Position numbers and translations under genes: made by a program | Shown: one piece after another, positions 8,262-16,606 of the stretch | How the letters are laid out: each line of letters opens with the position of its first letter | Position numbering within the stretch: the first letter of the stretch is position 1 | The notes under the pieces: generated by a model | The model's database searches: none | Seen by the model: only the letters and a program-made list of their open reading frames with translations | What the model was told of the DNA's origin: nothing | Source of the DNA: Lachnospiraceae bacterium | Lineage (GTDB): Bacteria > Bacillota > Clostridia > Lachnospirales > Lachnospiraceae | Direction of reading: 5' to 3' | Length of the DNA: 64,000 nucleotides | Assembly (NCBI GenBank): GCA_024699325.1 | Contig: JAILPS010000037.1 | Location: 62,001-126,000 of the forward strand

Positions 8262-8771
8262 ATGGGAATTTTGGAAAACTGGCGTAAGCTCGCCTACGAG
8301 ACACAGAGAGATCAGAAGAACGAGCAGATCTTCTGGGCTACCTACTTCAACAAGGAGAAGAGCTTCTATCAGTCACTTCTTACAACTGATGAGGTTGTCA
8401 CAGGAAGTGTTAAGGAACTCGCTGAGAAGTACGGCGTTGAGCTTATCTTTATGACTGGTATTCTTGACGGTATCAATGACAGTCTTAAGACTCCTAATCC
8501 AATCGATGACATGGAGGAGGATACAGTTGTAAGCCTTGACTATGATAAAGAGAAGCTTTACAAGTGCATGGTAGAGTGCAAGGCACAGTGGCTCTATGAG
8601 CTGCCTGAGTGGGATGCACTTCTCACACCTGAGAGACGCAAGGAGCTCTACAAGGAGCAGAAGATCTCCACGACAATCGTTAAGCCTAAGAAGGTCGGCA
8701 GAAACGATCCATGTCCATGCGGCAGCGGCAAGAAGTTTAAGAACTGTTGTTTAAGCAAGAATATTTATTAA
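8262..8771 (+). CDS. SEC-C motif protein of unknown function
   Basis: Encodes 169 residues. The C-terminal 23 residues are a SEC-C zinc-binding motif ([18 protein letters not shown]), the same module as at the SecA tail. The first about 140 residues are helical and I do not recognise them beyond a family of small SEC-C proteins in clostridia. The Shine-Dalgarno AAAGGA lies upstream of the ATG. Codon use (AAG, GAG and CTT rich) resembles well-expressed genes here. It lies 33 bases upstream of a GH130 gene and is probably co-transcribed with it; the link between the two is not obvious. Confidence 0.75.
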   Translation: MGILENWRKLAYETQRDQKNEQIFWATYFNKEKSFYQSLLTTDEVVTGSVKELAEKYGVELIFMTGILDGINDSLKTPNPIDDMEEDTVVSLDYDKEKLYKCMVECKAQWLYELPEWDALLTPERRKELYKEQKISTTIVKPKKVGRNDPCPCGSGKKFKNCCLSKNIY

Positions 8772-8804
8772 TGAAAGGGCGGTTAATACCGCAGGGTGAA
8801 CGAC

Positions 8805-9773
8805 ATGATAATAGGTCAGAATTTACCTAATATTCCATGGGAAGACAGACCGGAGGGCTGCAACGACATCGTTTGGCGTTACAGCGGCAACCCAATCATC
8901 AAGAGAAACCAGATTCCTGGAGCTAACAGCATTTTCAACAGTGCAGTAGTTGCCAAGGACGGAGCATTCGTCGGTATCTTCAGAAGTGATGACACAGCTA
9001 TGGAGCAGCATCTCTTCTTAGGCAAGAGTAATGATGCCATCAACTGGGACATTGAGCCAAATCCACTTCCATTATATGACAAGGACGACAACCAGATCGG
9101 CGTTGCGTGCGGATATGATCCAAGAGTGTGCTTCATCGAGGACCGTTACTATGTCACATGGTGTACACAGTACCACGGAGCTACAATCGGCGTCGCATAT
9201 TCATACGACTTCAAGAAGTTCTACAGACTTGAGAACGCATTTCTTCCATTCAACAGAAATGGCGTTATGTTCCCTGAGAAGATCAACGGTCGTTTCTTAA
9301 TGTTCTCACGTCCTTCAGACAATGGTCACACACCATTCGGAGATATGTACATCAGCCAGAGCCCTGATATGGAATTCTGGGGCTACCACAGATTCGTCAT
9401 GAACGCTCAGGGCTGGGCATGGACCAAGATCGGAGCAGGTCCAATCCCGATTAAGACAGACGAGGGCTGGCTTCTCATATTCCACGGCGTAGGCACAACC
9501 TGCAACGGTATGATCTACTCCATGGGAGCTGCTATCTTAGACATCGACGAGCCTTGGAAGGTTAAGTATCGCTGCAAGCCATACATTTTCCATCCAACAG
9601 AGCTCTACGAGTGCGTGGGTGATGTTCCTAATGTCACATTCCCTTGCGCAACTCTTACAGATGCTGCAACAGGACGTATCGCCATCTACTACGGTGCTGC
9701 AGACACAGTTGTTGGTCTCGCATTTACACAGGTTGATGAGCTTATCAAGTACATCAAGGATCACGCCTGCTAA
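8805..9773 (+). CDS. GH130 family phosphorylase (beta-mannoside type)
   Basis: Encodes 322 residues of glycoside hydrolase family 130, five-bladed beta-propeller enzymes that mostly phosphorolyse beta-1,4-mannosides to alpha-mannose 1-phosphate. The signature with the general-acid Asp is seen in CGYDPRVCFIEDRYYVTW, with the downstream WTKIGAGPIPIKTDEGWLLIFHG and IYYGAADTVVGLAF. Length fits the mannooligosaccharide-phosphorylase type better than the longer mannosylglucose type, but substrate cannot be set from sequence alone. The ATG at 8805 follows AGGGTGA; the GTG at 8796 lies within that site. There are no transporter or other glycan genes nearby, so it is a stand-alone enzyme in a housekeeping region. 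Confidence 0.85.
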   Translation: MIIGQNLPNIPWEDRPEGCNDIVWRYSGNPIIKRNQIPGANSIFNSAVVAKDGAFVGIFRSDDTAMEQHLFLGKSNDAINWDIEPNPLPLYDKDDNQIGVACGYDPRVCFIEDRYYVTWCTQYHGATIGVAYSYDFKKFYRLENAFLPFNRNGVMFPEKINGRFLMFSRPSDNGHTPFGDMYISQSPDMEFWGYHRFVMNAQGWAWTKIGAGPIPIKTDEGWLLIFHGVGTTCNGMIYSMGAAILDIDEPWKVKYRCKPYIFHPTELYECVGDVPNVTFPCATLTDAATGRIAIYYGAADTVVGLAFTQVDELIKYIKDHAC

Positions 9774-9791
9774 TATTGACATCTAAACCAC

Positions 9792-9832
9792 GGGAACTGT
9801 CACAAATCTGTGACAGTTCCCTTTGATTTTTT
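9792..9832 (+). terminator. Strong intrinsic terminator after the GH130 gene
   Basis: A perfect 13-bp stem (9792-9804 with 9809-9821) has a 4-base loop and the tail TTTGATTTTTT. It ends the transcript from the SEC-C/GH130 pair. Confidence 0.92.
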
Positions 9833-9860
9833 AAAAAATAAAATAATTCTTATTTTAGCA

Positions 9861-9889
9861 TTGTAAATCGTGAAAATTCATACTATAAT
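9861..9889 (+). promoter_or_regulatory. Promoter of the rsmD-coaD operon
   Basis: TTGTAA (9861-9866), a 17-base spacer and a consensus TATAAT (9884-9889) lie 55 bases before the rsmD start. Confidence 0.7.
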
Positions 9890-9943
9890 ATCTTAGATTG
9901 TTTATTTAGTGGCAGTAGATTTACGAGGATGGAGGGTATGTTC

Positions 9944-10501
9944 ATGAGAGTAATCGCAGGAAGTGCCCGACATATAATTCTTAAAACTGCTGAAGGATTG
10001 GACACCAGACCTACAACCGACAGAATTAAGGAGACACTGTTTAACATGCTTCATAACAGCATTCCGGGATGTTATTTTCTGGATCTGTTTGCGGGCAGCG
10101 GCGCTATAGGAATAGAGGCGTTAAGCCGTGGAGCCGCTCACTGTGATTTTGTTGAACAGAATGCTAAGACTGCGGGGATAATCAGAGATAATCTTAAAAC
10201 TACAGGCCTCACAGGTAATGTTTTTGCGGCAGATGTTTTTTCATGGCTTCGCGGAAGACATTTTGAGAGAGCCTATGATTATATTTTTATGGATCCGCCG
10301 TACAACCATTTGTTTGAGAGGGATGTGCTGCAGATACTTAAGGACTCTGATGCGGTTGACGAATATACGACTATAATATTTGAGGCATCACTTGAGACGG
10401 AGTTTGAGTCGTATCTTGCTGATATGGGCTTTAGGGCCTACAAGGTTAAGACCTATAAGACTAATAAACACGTTTTTATCGAGAAGGCAGGAAACAACTG
10501 A
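9944..10501 (+). CDS. rsmD: 16S rRNA (guanine(966)-N(2))-methyltransferase RsmD
   Basis: Encodes 185 residues, the usual RsmD length. It methylates N2 of G966 in 16S rRNA during 30S assembly. The start region [10 protein letters not shown], the SAM-binding [20 protein letters not shown] and the catalytic DPPY (FMDPPYNH) are all present. ATG 9944 is chosen because GGAGGG (9931-9936) is seven bases upstream; the earlier ATGs at 9929 and 9938 are on or too near this site. The stop overlaps the coaD start (TGATG), and the rsmD-coaD pair is conserved in Firmicutes. Confidence 0.95.
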   Translation: MRVIAGSARHIILKTAEGLDTRPTTDRIKETLFNMLHNSIPGCYFLDLFAGSGAIGIEALSRGAAHCDFVEQNAKTAGIIRDNLKTTGLTGNVFAADVFSWLRGRHFERAYDYIFMDPPYNHLFERDVLQILKDSDAVDEYTTIIFEASLETEFESYLADMGFRAYKVKTYKTNKHVFIEKAGNN

Positions 10502-11001
10502 TGGCAATAGGAATATATCCCGGAAGCTTTGATCCGGTGACTAAGGGACATTTAGACATTATACAGAGGGCTTCTAAGATTGTTGATAAGCTCTATGTTA
10601 CGGTTTTGGTGAACAACGCCAAGAAGCCACTGTTCTCCGACAGGGAGAGGGTGGAGATGATCAAGATGGTTACCGCTGACATTCCTAATGTTGAGGTTTT
10701 ATCATATGACGGGCTTACCGTTGAATTTGCAAGACAGATCGGCGCCACGGTGATGATCAGAGGTCTGCGCGCGGTTACAGATTTTGAATATGAGCTTCAG
10801 ATTGCTCAGACTAACAGAGTCATCGCGCCGGATATCGACACCATATTTTTGACGACGAATCTTAAGTATGCATATCTTTCATCAAGCATTGTCAAGGAGG
10901 TTTCCTTCTACAAGGGCGATGTTGATGAATTCGTGCCTGAACAGATAGTAGAATTAGTACATAATAAAGTGTCAGCATATAAGAATGGGACACAGGATTA
11001 A
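10501..11001 (+). CDS. coaD: Phosphopantetheine adenylyltransferase
   Basis: Encodes 166 residues. It transfers AMP from ATP to 4'-phosphopantetheine, the fourth step of coenzyme A synthesis. The nucleotidyltransferase signature [18 protein letters not shown] contains TxGH with His18, followed by [21 protein letters not shown] and the terminal SSSIVKEV. The ATG overlaps the rsmD stop codon, so the two are translationally coupled. Confidence 0.96.
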   Translation: MAIGIYPGSFDPVTKGHLDIIQRASKIVDKLYVTVLVNNAKKPLFSDRERVEMIKMVTADIPNVEVLSYDGLTVEFARQIGATVMIRGLRAVTDFEYELQIAQTNRVIAPDIDTIFLTTNLKYAYLSSSIVKEVSFYKGDVDEFVPEQIVELVHNKVSAYKNGTQD

Positions 11002-11011
11002 GGAGGAGAGT

Positions 11012-11569
11012 ATGAGCAAGTTAGAGAGTATTATCGAGCAGATGGAGGATTATATCGCAAGCTGTAAGCCTAAGGCGTTTTCTTCATCTAAGATTGATGT
11101 TGATAGAGAGCAGATTGAGGAGTATCTCGAGGAGCTGAGAACCAAGTGTCCTGACGAGGTTAAGAAGGCACAGAAGATTATTTCTAACCGTGACCGCATC
11201 ATCGAGGAGGCACAGGATCGCTCAGACGAGATGATCGAGGATACAAAGAAGAAGATTGACAGAATGGTTAACGAGCATGATATCGTTACACGTGCCCAGG
11301 AGATCGCTGACAACATCATCAAGGAGGCAGAGGCTAAGGCTGACCAGATCGTTGCAGACGCTAACCGCGACGCTGACGAGATCACCACAAGCGCTATCTC
11401 TTACACAGACAATCTTCTTGCTAATCTTGAGGGTGCTTTAAACACAACACTTGACAGCACATCAAGACAGTTCTCTAATTTCGTGGATTCATGCGAGCAG
11501 AGCTTAAAGCAGGTTAAGGCTAACAGAGCAGAGCTTGTTGGCAGTGACGATGCAGATTCAGATATGTAA
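11012..11569 (+). CDS. Coiled-coil protein of unknown function
   Basis: Encodes 185 residues dominated by long charged helices (about 25-130) rich in Glu, Lys, Asp and Ala, resembling the ATP synthase b/H-subunit type of coiled coil (NIIKEAEAKADQIVADANRDADEI). The C-terminal part (about 130-175) is helical and Ser/Asn-rich, and the tail is acidic. It has no signal or membrane segment. Similar proteins in clostridia are often labelled as V-type ATPase subunit H-like, which is a composition match rather than a function. ATG 11012 has AGGAGGAG directly upstream. It follows coaD by 10 bases and is probably in the same transcript. Confidence 0.7.
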   Translation: MSKLESIIEQMEDYIASCKPKAFSSSKIDVDREQIEEYLEELRTKCPDEVKKAQKIISNRDRIIEEAQDRSDEMIEDTKKKIDRMVNEHDIVTRAQEIADNIIKEAEAKADQIVADANRDADEITTSAISYTDNLLANLEGALNTTLDSTSRQFSNFVDSCEQSLKQVKANRAELVGSDDADSDM

Positions 11570-11594
11570 TTGTTTTTAGTTAAATATGAATATC

Positions 11595-11628
11595 AGCCGA
11601 AGATCAGACGGTCTTCGGCTTGTTGTGT
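11595..11628 (+). terminator. Probable terminator after the coiled-coil gene
   Basis: A 9-bp stem AGCCGAAGA (11595-11603) with TCTTCGGCT (11612-11620) is followed by the T/G-rich TGTTGTGT. The tail is imperfect, so read-through into the next gene is possible. Confidence 0.5.
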
Positions 11629-11643
11629 ATGTAGGAGAGGTTC

Positions 11644-13026
11644 ATGAGCTTACCTGAGAGATTTGTTGAGAATATGAAGGCGTTACTTGGCGACGGTTTT
11701 GAAGCCTACGAGGAGAGCTTTAATATGGAGCGCCTGTACGGTCTTAGAACCAACAGGCTTAAGACTGATGCGAAGGAATTCGCGGACGCTTCAGAGTTTA
11801 ATCTGAGGCAGATTCCCTGGATTGACAACGGTTTTTACTACGACGGCAATATCCGCCCGGCCAAGCATCCATATTACTATGCAGGTGTTTACTATCTTCA
11901 GGAGCCTTCGGCTATGACGCCGGCAAACCGCTTGGAGATTAAGCCGGGTGACAAGGTTTTGGACATCTGTGCTGCGCCTGGAGGTAAGAGCACTGAGCTT
12001 GGAGCTAAGCTTATGGGCGATGGACTTCTCTTTACCAACGATATTAGCAACTCTAGAGCTCAAGCGCTTCTCAAGAATATTGAGCTGTTTGGAATAGGTA
12101 ATGTCGTGGTCACAAGCGAGGCTCCCTATAAGCTGGCGGCCAAGCTTCCAGAGTATTTTGATAAGATACTAATCGATGCGCCCTGCTCAGGCGAGGGGAT
12201 GTTCAGGAAGGACGTAGCCGTCATGAGGGCGTGGACTGAGAAGAGCAATGACACATTTTCTGCGCTTCAGAGGGAGATACTTGACTACGCGGTGCAGATG
12301 CTTAAGCCTGGGGGAATGCTTATGTACAGCACCTGTACATTCTCGCCACGTGAGAATGAGGAGAGCGTAAGCTATCTACTTGACAACCATCCGGAGTTTA
12401 GCCTGGTCGATATTGCACCCTACGAGGGGTTTAAGAGCGGAATGACGGATAAGGGTAACTTAAGCCCTGATCTGGCAAAATGTGTGCGCATATGGCCGCA
12501 GCACATGGACGGCGAGGGACATTTTCTGGCGCTTTTTAAGAAGGCGGAGGGAGAAGTCAGCACGCACTTCCTGCCATATAGGATGGAGGTAAACAGACGC
12601 GAGCTAGAAAAGCAGAGTGAGCTGTTTGAATTCTTGGGGCATATCAGCAAAACATTTGACAAAAACCGCATTGACATAAGACAGGGAAGCAAGGTTTATT
12701 ATCTGCCTGAGGAACTTCCGGACCTCACAGGCATCCGAATCATGCGAACAGGACTGCTTCTGGGAGAGGTTAAGAAGAACAGGTTTGAGCCTTCGCAGGC
12801 TCTGGCCATGACACTTAAGGCGGATGAATTTGACAATGTGGTTGACTTAAAGCTAAATGATGACAATGTCATCAAGTACTTAAAGGGCGAGACCATAGAT
12901 GTGGACTGCGCTGGACTTAAGGACGGCTTCGCGCTTGTGTGCGTGGACGGCTACCCTCTTGGGTGGGGTAAGCTAAACGGCAGCACACTCAAGAACAAAT
13001 ATTTACAGGGCTGGAGATGGCAGTGA
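11644..13026 (+). CDS. RsmF-type rRNA (cytosine-C5)-methyltransferase
   Basis: Encodes 460 residues of the RsmB/NOP2 family of m5C RNA methyltransferases. The SAM site is DICAAPGGKSTEL. The two catalytic Cys motifs are DAPCSGEGMFRKD and YSTCTFSPRENEES. The C-terminal half (about 290-460) is the RsmF-type extension, ending GWGKLNGSTLKNKYLQGWRW. It probably methylates a cytosine in 16S or 23S rRNA; the exact site cannot be told. AGGAGAGG lies just upstream of ATG 11644. The stop overlaps the next start in TGATG, so it is coupled to a pseudouridine synthase. Confidence 0.88.
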   Translation: MSLPERFVENMKALLGDGFEAYEESFNMERLYGLRTNRLKTDAKEFADASEFNLRQIPWIDNGFYYDGNIRPAKHPYYYAGVYYLQEPSAMTPANRLEIKPGDKVLDICAAPGGKSTELGAKLMGDGLLFTNDISNSRAQALLKNIELFGIGNVVVTSEAPYKLAAKLPEYFDKILIDAPCSGEGMFRKDVAVMRAWTEKSNDTFSALQREILDYAVQMLKPGGMLMYSTCTFSPRENEESVSYLLDNHPEFSLVDIAPYEGFKSGMTDKGNLSPDLAKCVRIWPQHMDGEGHFLALFKKAEGEVSTHFLPYRMEVNRRELEKQSELFEFLGHISKTFDKNRIDIRQGSKVYYLPEELPDLTGIRIMRTGLLLGEVKKNRFEPSQALAMTLKADEFDNVVDLKLNDDNVIKYLKGETIDVDCAGLKDGFALVCVDGYPLGWGKLNGSTLKNKYLQGWRWQ

Positions 13027-13733
13027 TGGCTTCACTAAGACTAGACAAGCTTCTCTCTGAATTAGGTGTTGCCACCAGGTCGGAGATCAAGGCGATGGCC
13101 AAAAAGGGCAGAATAAGTGTGGACGGAAGTGTGATTAAGGACACTTCCCTTAAGGTTGACCCTGACGTAAATTCTGTCTTTGTTGACGGGCGACAGATTA
13201 GCTACATTAACTACGAATACATTATGCTTAATAAGCCTGCGGGCTATATAAGCGCCACCCAGGATGGAAGGCAGAAGACAGTTTTAGAGTTAGTTAGCGA
13301 TAATATAAGAAACGATCTCTTCCCTGCGGGAAGGCTTGATATCGACACTGAGGGGTTGCTTCTCCTGACCAACGACGGCGCGTTAAGCCACAGGCTTTTA
13401 TCTCCTAAGCACCACGTGGATAAAACCTACTATGTGGAGGTTGACGCGGATTTGCCAGGGGACGCAGCCTCCAGAATCGCCGATGGAATATACTGCGACG
13501 AGGAGCTTACGGCGCTTCCAGGCAAACTTGAGATTATTGATAACAGGAGATGCTATCTCACCATTCACGAGGGCAAGTTTCATCAGGTCAAGAGGATGAT
13601 GAAGGCGCTTGGCGCGGAGGTTACTTATCTCAAGAGGCTGTCCATGGGCCCGCTTGCGCTTGACGAAGGTCTTAAGTGCGGGGAGTACAGAAGGCTTAAC
13701 GAAGAGGAATTAAAACTATTAAAGGAATTGTGA
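13026..13733 (+). CDS. RsuA-family pseudouridine synthase
   Basis: Encodes 235 residues. An N-terminal S4 RNA-binding domain (RLDKLLSELGVATRSEIKAMAKKGRISVDG) precedes the RsuA/RluB-type catalytic domain. The catalytic Asp lies in GRLDIDTEGLLLLTNDG. Other signatures are YIMLNKPAGYISAT and EGKFHQVKRMMKALG. Family members isomerise single uridines in 16S (U516, RsuA) or 23S rRNA; the short S4-linked form suggests RsuA. ATG 13026 overlaps the upstream stop. GGAG at 13012-13015 is too close to the ATG at 13017 for that to be used. Confidence 0.9.
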   Translation: MASLRLDKLLSELGVATRSEIKAMAKKGRISVDGSVIKDTSLKVDPDVNSVFVDGRQISYINYEYIMLNKPAGYISATQDGRQKTVLELVSDNIRNDLFPAGRLDIDTEGLLLLTNDGALSHRLLSPKHHVDKTYYVEVDADLPGDAASRIADGIYCDEELTALPGKLEIIDNRRCYLTIHEGKFHQVKRMMKALGAEVTYLKRLSMGPLALDEGLKCGEYRRLNEEELKLLKEL

Positions 13734-13734
13734 T

Positions 13735-14400
13735 TTGAAGGATTTAGGTAATAGGATTTTTGATTGTAAGCGCTGCGCGCTGTTTGATTTAGACGGAACA
13801 CTCGTGGATTCCATGTGGATGTGGTTTAAGATTGACGTTGAGTATTTGGGAAGGTTTGGTCTTGACTACGAGGAGGGGCTTCAGCAGAAGGTTGAGGGCA
13901 TGAGCTTTTCTGAGACCGCAGTGTTTTTTAAGGAGCATTTTAATATTCCTGACAGCTTGGAGAAGATTAAGCAGGACTGGCTTGACATGGCATATCACAA
14001 ATACGCCCACGAGGTTTTTGAAAAGGACGGGGTTTTGGAGCTTCTAAGCGCCCTTCGAGACAGAGGTTTTAAGGTTGGCATCTGCACAAGCAACTCCATA
14101 GACCTTGTAAATGCTGTTTTGAGCGCGAGAGGCTTAGACGCTTACATAGACTGCATAGTAACAGGCTGTGAGGTGCAAAACGGCAAACCCGCCCCCGATG
14201 TGTATCTCGAGGCCGCCAAGCGCCTGCAGGTTTTGCCTGAGGAATGTGTGGTTTTTGAGGATATAGTTCCAGGAATCCTTGCAGGGAAAAATGCGGGCAT
14301 GAAAACCGTCGCCGTCGCGGACGAATACTCTACACAGTTTTGGAGAAATAAATGCGAACAGGCTGATTATAATATTGACAGCTACCGTCAACTGATCTGA
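13735..14400 (+). CDS. HAD-family phosphatase, beta-phosphoglucomutase-like
   Basis: Encodes 221 residues of the haloacid dehalogenase superfamily, subfamily I, with a helical cap. Motif I is LFDLDGTLVDSM with the nucleophile and acid Asp pair. Motif II is the GICTSNS Ser, motif III Lys lies in GKPAPDVY, and motif IV is VVFEDIVPGILAGKNAGM. The substrate is unknown; such enzymes dephosphorylate sugar phosphates or nucleotides. It starts with TTG at 13735, eight bases after AAAGGA and one base past the upstream stop, so it is tightly linked to the RNA-modification genes without an obvious functional link. Confidence 0.85.
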   Translation: MKDLGNRIFDCKRCALFDLDGTLVDSMWMWFKIDVEYLGRFGLDYEEGLQQKVEGMSFSETAVFFKEHFNIPDSLEKIKQDWLDMAYHKYAHEVFEKDGVLELLSALRDRGFKVGICTSNSIDLVNAVLSARGLDAYIDCIVTGCEVQNGKPAPDVYLEAAKRLQVLPEECVVFEDIVPGILAGKNAGMKTVAVADEYSTQFWRNKCEQADYNIDSYRQLI

Positions 14401-14409
14401 GAGGTAATT

Positions 14410-14976
14410 ATGATTATTGAGAAGGGCCACAGAGGCTATCTTAACAGAAAGAAGATAATATACAGCTGCCTGATCATAGTGTTCATGGCAGTAATAGTGT
14501 TCTTTTTTTACATGTCCACAATACGCACGGGCATGAGGTCAAACATTTATAAGGTTATGGGAGTCCTTACGGTTCTTCCCATGGCCAACGTTCTAACGAT
14601 ACTGATAGCGTGTATTCCGTTTAAGGAGCCGGATGCGGCACAGTTTGAGGAGGTCAAAAACATTATCGGAGCGGGAGTTTTCTCCACGGAATGTGTTGTG
14701 ACCAGCTCAAACCTTAAGAGCATATATCTTAAGTATGTCTATGTCTGTGACAAGGGCGTTATAGCGCTTGCTGACAACGACCACGGCAAAAACGAGGAGT
14801 ATGTCAAATACATCGAGGGCATGCTTGCAAGCAACTTCATACAGATGAAGGTCAAGATTTTTGTGGACTATAAGGCATTTATAAAAAGAATTGGCGATAT
14901 TCCTGTTGAAAACAGGGATGATGTGGACAGCTCCTACCTTAAGACAGAGGGAGTTATAAGAAATATTTCCATCTAG
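14410..14976 (+). CDS. Unrecognised protein with two membrane segments
   Basis: Encodes 188 residues that I do not recognise. Two hydrophobic helices (about 15-37 and 46-70) at the N-terminus form a hairpin anchor. A soluble domain of about 115 residues follows, alternating short strands and helices (FEEVKNIIGAGVFSTECVVTS, IYLKYVYVCDKGVIALAD, FIQMKVKIFVDYKAFIKRI). There is no signal peptidase site or catalytic motif. It sits nine bases from both its neighbours in the run HAD phosphatase, this gene, RluA-type synthase, recU. GAGAGG precedes the start. Confidence 0.6.
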   Translation: MIIEKGHRGYLNRKKIIYSCLIIVFMAVIVFFFYMSTIRTGMRSNIYKVMGVLTVLPMANVLTILIACIPFKEPDAAQFEEVKNIIGAGVFSTECVVTSSNLKSIYLKYVYVCDKGVIALADNDHGKNEEYVKYIEGMLASNFIQMKVKIFVDYKAFIKRIGDIPVENRDDVDSSYLKTEGVIRNISI

Positions 14977-14984
14977 GTGATTAT

Positions 14985-15986
14985 ATGCAGTCGTTTGAAA
15001 TCAAAGTAAATGAGGCCGGGCAGCGCTTTGACAAGTATCTGAAGAAGTTACTTCCTGGGGCGCCGACCAGTTTTATTTACAAAATGCTCAGAAAAAAGAA
15101 TATTGTCCTTAATGACAAAAAGTGCGAGGGCGTTGAAAAAACCGCCGTCGGCGACGTGGTTAAGCTATATCTGTCCGACAAAACCATAGAGGAGTTTTCG
15201 GCCAAGACCCCTGTGGTGGCAGAAGTAGCGCTTCCTGAGCCCGAGGTTTTATACATGGATGATGACTGTATGATCGTCAATAAGCCCGCCGGCGTTTTGT
15301 CCCAGAAGGATGAGAGCGGCGATTATTCCATGGTGGAGGTCATCACGAATTATCTTCTAAGGAATAATCATATTAGCGCGGAGGAGCTTAGGACTTTTAA
15401 GCCGGCGGTCTGTAACAGGCTTGACAGAAACACAAGCGGCATATTAGCCTGCGGCATATCGCTTGCGGGCTCACAGGCTCTCTCTGAGGTCATTAGAAAC
15501 CGAAGCGTTAAGAAGGAATACATCTGTTTTGTGAAGGGCAGGGTGACAGAGCAGATGCATCTGTCAGGATATCTGAGTAAGAACGAAAAAAACAATAAGG
15601 TCAGGGTTTTTAAGGAGAAGCCTGATGCTGATGCGCAGTACATAGAGACGTGGTTTAAGGTTTTATATTCTGATGAGAGGTATTCTGTTCTCCTGGTGGA
15701 TCTTATAACAGGTAAGTCCCACCAGATCAGAGCGCATCTCTCAAGCATCAATCATCCAATCCTTGGCGATAACAAATACGGTGATATGATGCTTAACAAA
15801 ACTCTTAAGAAGTACGGCGTGCGCTCTCAGATGCTTCACGCCTACAGACTCACATTTCCACAGACTAAGGTGAAGGCGCTTGATAAGCTGTCAGGCAAAT
15901 CCATAACCGCGCCGTTACCTGGGGAGTTTTACAGACTATTAGAAGGAGAAAATATAGGATGGCAACCTGGACAGGAAGAGGCTTAA
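14985..15986 (+). CDS. RluA-family pseudouridine synthase with S4 domain
   Basis: Encodes 333 residues. The N-terminal S4 domain (RFDKYLKKLLPGAPTSFIYKMLRKKNIVLN) is followed by a RluA-type catalytic domain, in which the catalytic Asp lies in CNRLDRNTSGILACG and the RNA-binding motif is TGKSHQIRAHLSSINHPILGDNKYG. It isomerises uridines in 23S rRNA; the layout resembles RluC, but the target cannot be assigned. The 3' end overlaps the recU start by 28 bases, so the pair is probably translated together. This is one of three pseudouridine synthases in the window. Confidence 0.9.
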   Translation: MQSFEIKVNEAGQRFDKYLKKLLPGAPTSFIYKMLRKKNIVLNDKKCEGVEKTAVGDVVKLYLSDKTIEEFSAKTPVVAEVALPEPEVLYMDDDCMIVNKPAGVLSQKDESGDYSMVEVITNYLLRNNHISAEELRTFKPAVCNRLDRNTSGILACGISLAGSQALSEVIRNRSVKKEYICFVKGRVTEQMHLSGYLSKNEKNNKVRVFKEKPDADAQYIETWFKVLYSDERYSVLLVDLITGKSHQIRAHLSSINHPILGDNKYGDMMLNKTLKKYGVRSQMLHAYRLTFPQTKVKALDKLSGKSITAPLPGEFYRLLEGENIGWQPGQEEA

Positions 15987-16495
15987 GGGGAAGCAATCTC
16001 GAGGATTTTATAAACAGGACGCTTGACAAATACAGGTCACAGAACTTGGCGCTGATCCAGAAGATTCCCACGCCCATCACTCCGATAGACATAGAGAAGG
16101 AGACAAAACACATAACGCTTGCCTACTTTGACAAGAAGAGTACGGTGGACTACATAGGCGTTGTGCAGGGGATTCCTGTGTGTTTTGACGCCAAGGAGTG
16201 CGCTAAGGCGAGCTTTCAGATAAGCAATATCCACGAGCACCAGTTTAACTTCATGGAGGATTTTGAGAAGCAGCAGGGAATATCCTTCATCATCATATTC
16301 TTCACGAGGGAGAACAGGATGTTTTACATGCCCATGACGCAGATCAGGAAGTTCTATTTAAGGGCGCAAAATGGTGGCAGAAAGAGCATAACATTTGATG
16401 AGGTGGTTGAGGGAAGCTACGAGATTACTCTTGACCGCGCGGGTTTCGTTCCGTTTCTCGACTGCCTGCAGCAGGATCTCCTCACAAGGGATTAA
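15959..16495 (+). CDS. recU: Holliday junction resolvase RecU
   Basis: Encodes 178 residues of the Firmicute RecU family, Mg-dependent nucleases that cut four-way DNA junctions in recombinational repair and chromosome segregation. Family signatures are RGSNLEDFINRTLDKYRSQNLALIQK, the catalytic stretch STVDYIGVVQGIPVCFDAKEC with its Asp and Glu-Cys, and FQISNIHEHQFNFMEDFEKQQGISF. The ATG lies inside the upstream gene after AGAAGGAGA. In Bacillus recU lies beside a penicillin-binding protein gene; here it closes an RNA-modification operon. Confidence 0.9.
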   Translation: MATWTGRGLRGSNLEDFINRTLDKYRSQNLALIQKIPTPITPIDIEKETKHITLAYFDKKSTVDYIGVVQGIPVCFDAKECAKASFQISNIHEHQFNFMEDFEKQQGISFIIIFFTRENRMFYMPMTQIRKFYLRAQNGGRKSITFDEVVEGSYEITLDRAGFVPFLDCLQQDLLTRD

Positions 16496-16503
16496 TTTAG
16501 TTG

Positions 16504-16532
16504 TTGACAGATGGAAAACGGTCTGTTATAAT
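16504..16532 (+). promoter_or_regulatory. Consensus promoter of the histidine operon
   Basis: Perfect TTGACA (16504-16509) and TATAAT (16527-16532) boxes are separated by exactly 17 bases, giving a leader of about 68 bases before hisZ. Confidence 0.88.
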
Positions 16533-16564
16533 GCTCGACATATTAGTTTGCTACTATGCTAATT

Positions 16565-16580
16565 TGGTAACACGTTACCA
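16565..16580. promoter_or_regulatory. Candidate operator in the hisZ leader
   Basis: TGGTAAC (16565-16571) and GTTACCA (16574-16580) form a perfect 7-bp inverted repeat with a 2-base centre, about 25-40 bases past the predicted transcription start. A bound repressor here would block elongation. TrpR-like (YerC) regulators of his operons are known in Firmicutes, but which protein binds here is inference. Confidence 0.45.
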
Positions 16581-16606
16581 CACTAAAGTATAATTAAGAG
16601 GTTATC

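Noticed and set aside
16533-16606. T-box or histidine leader peptide before hisZ
   Set aside because: No T-box sequence, His-codon run or terminator/antiterminator pair is seen in the about 70-base leader.
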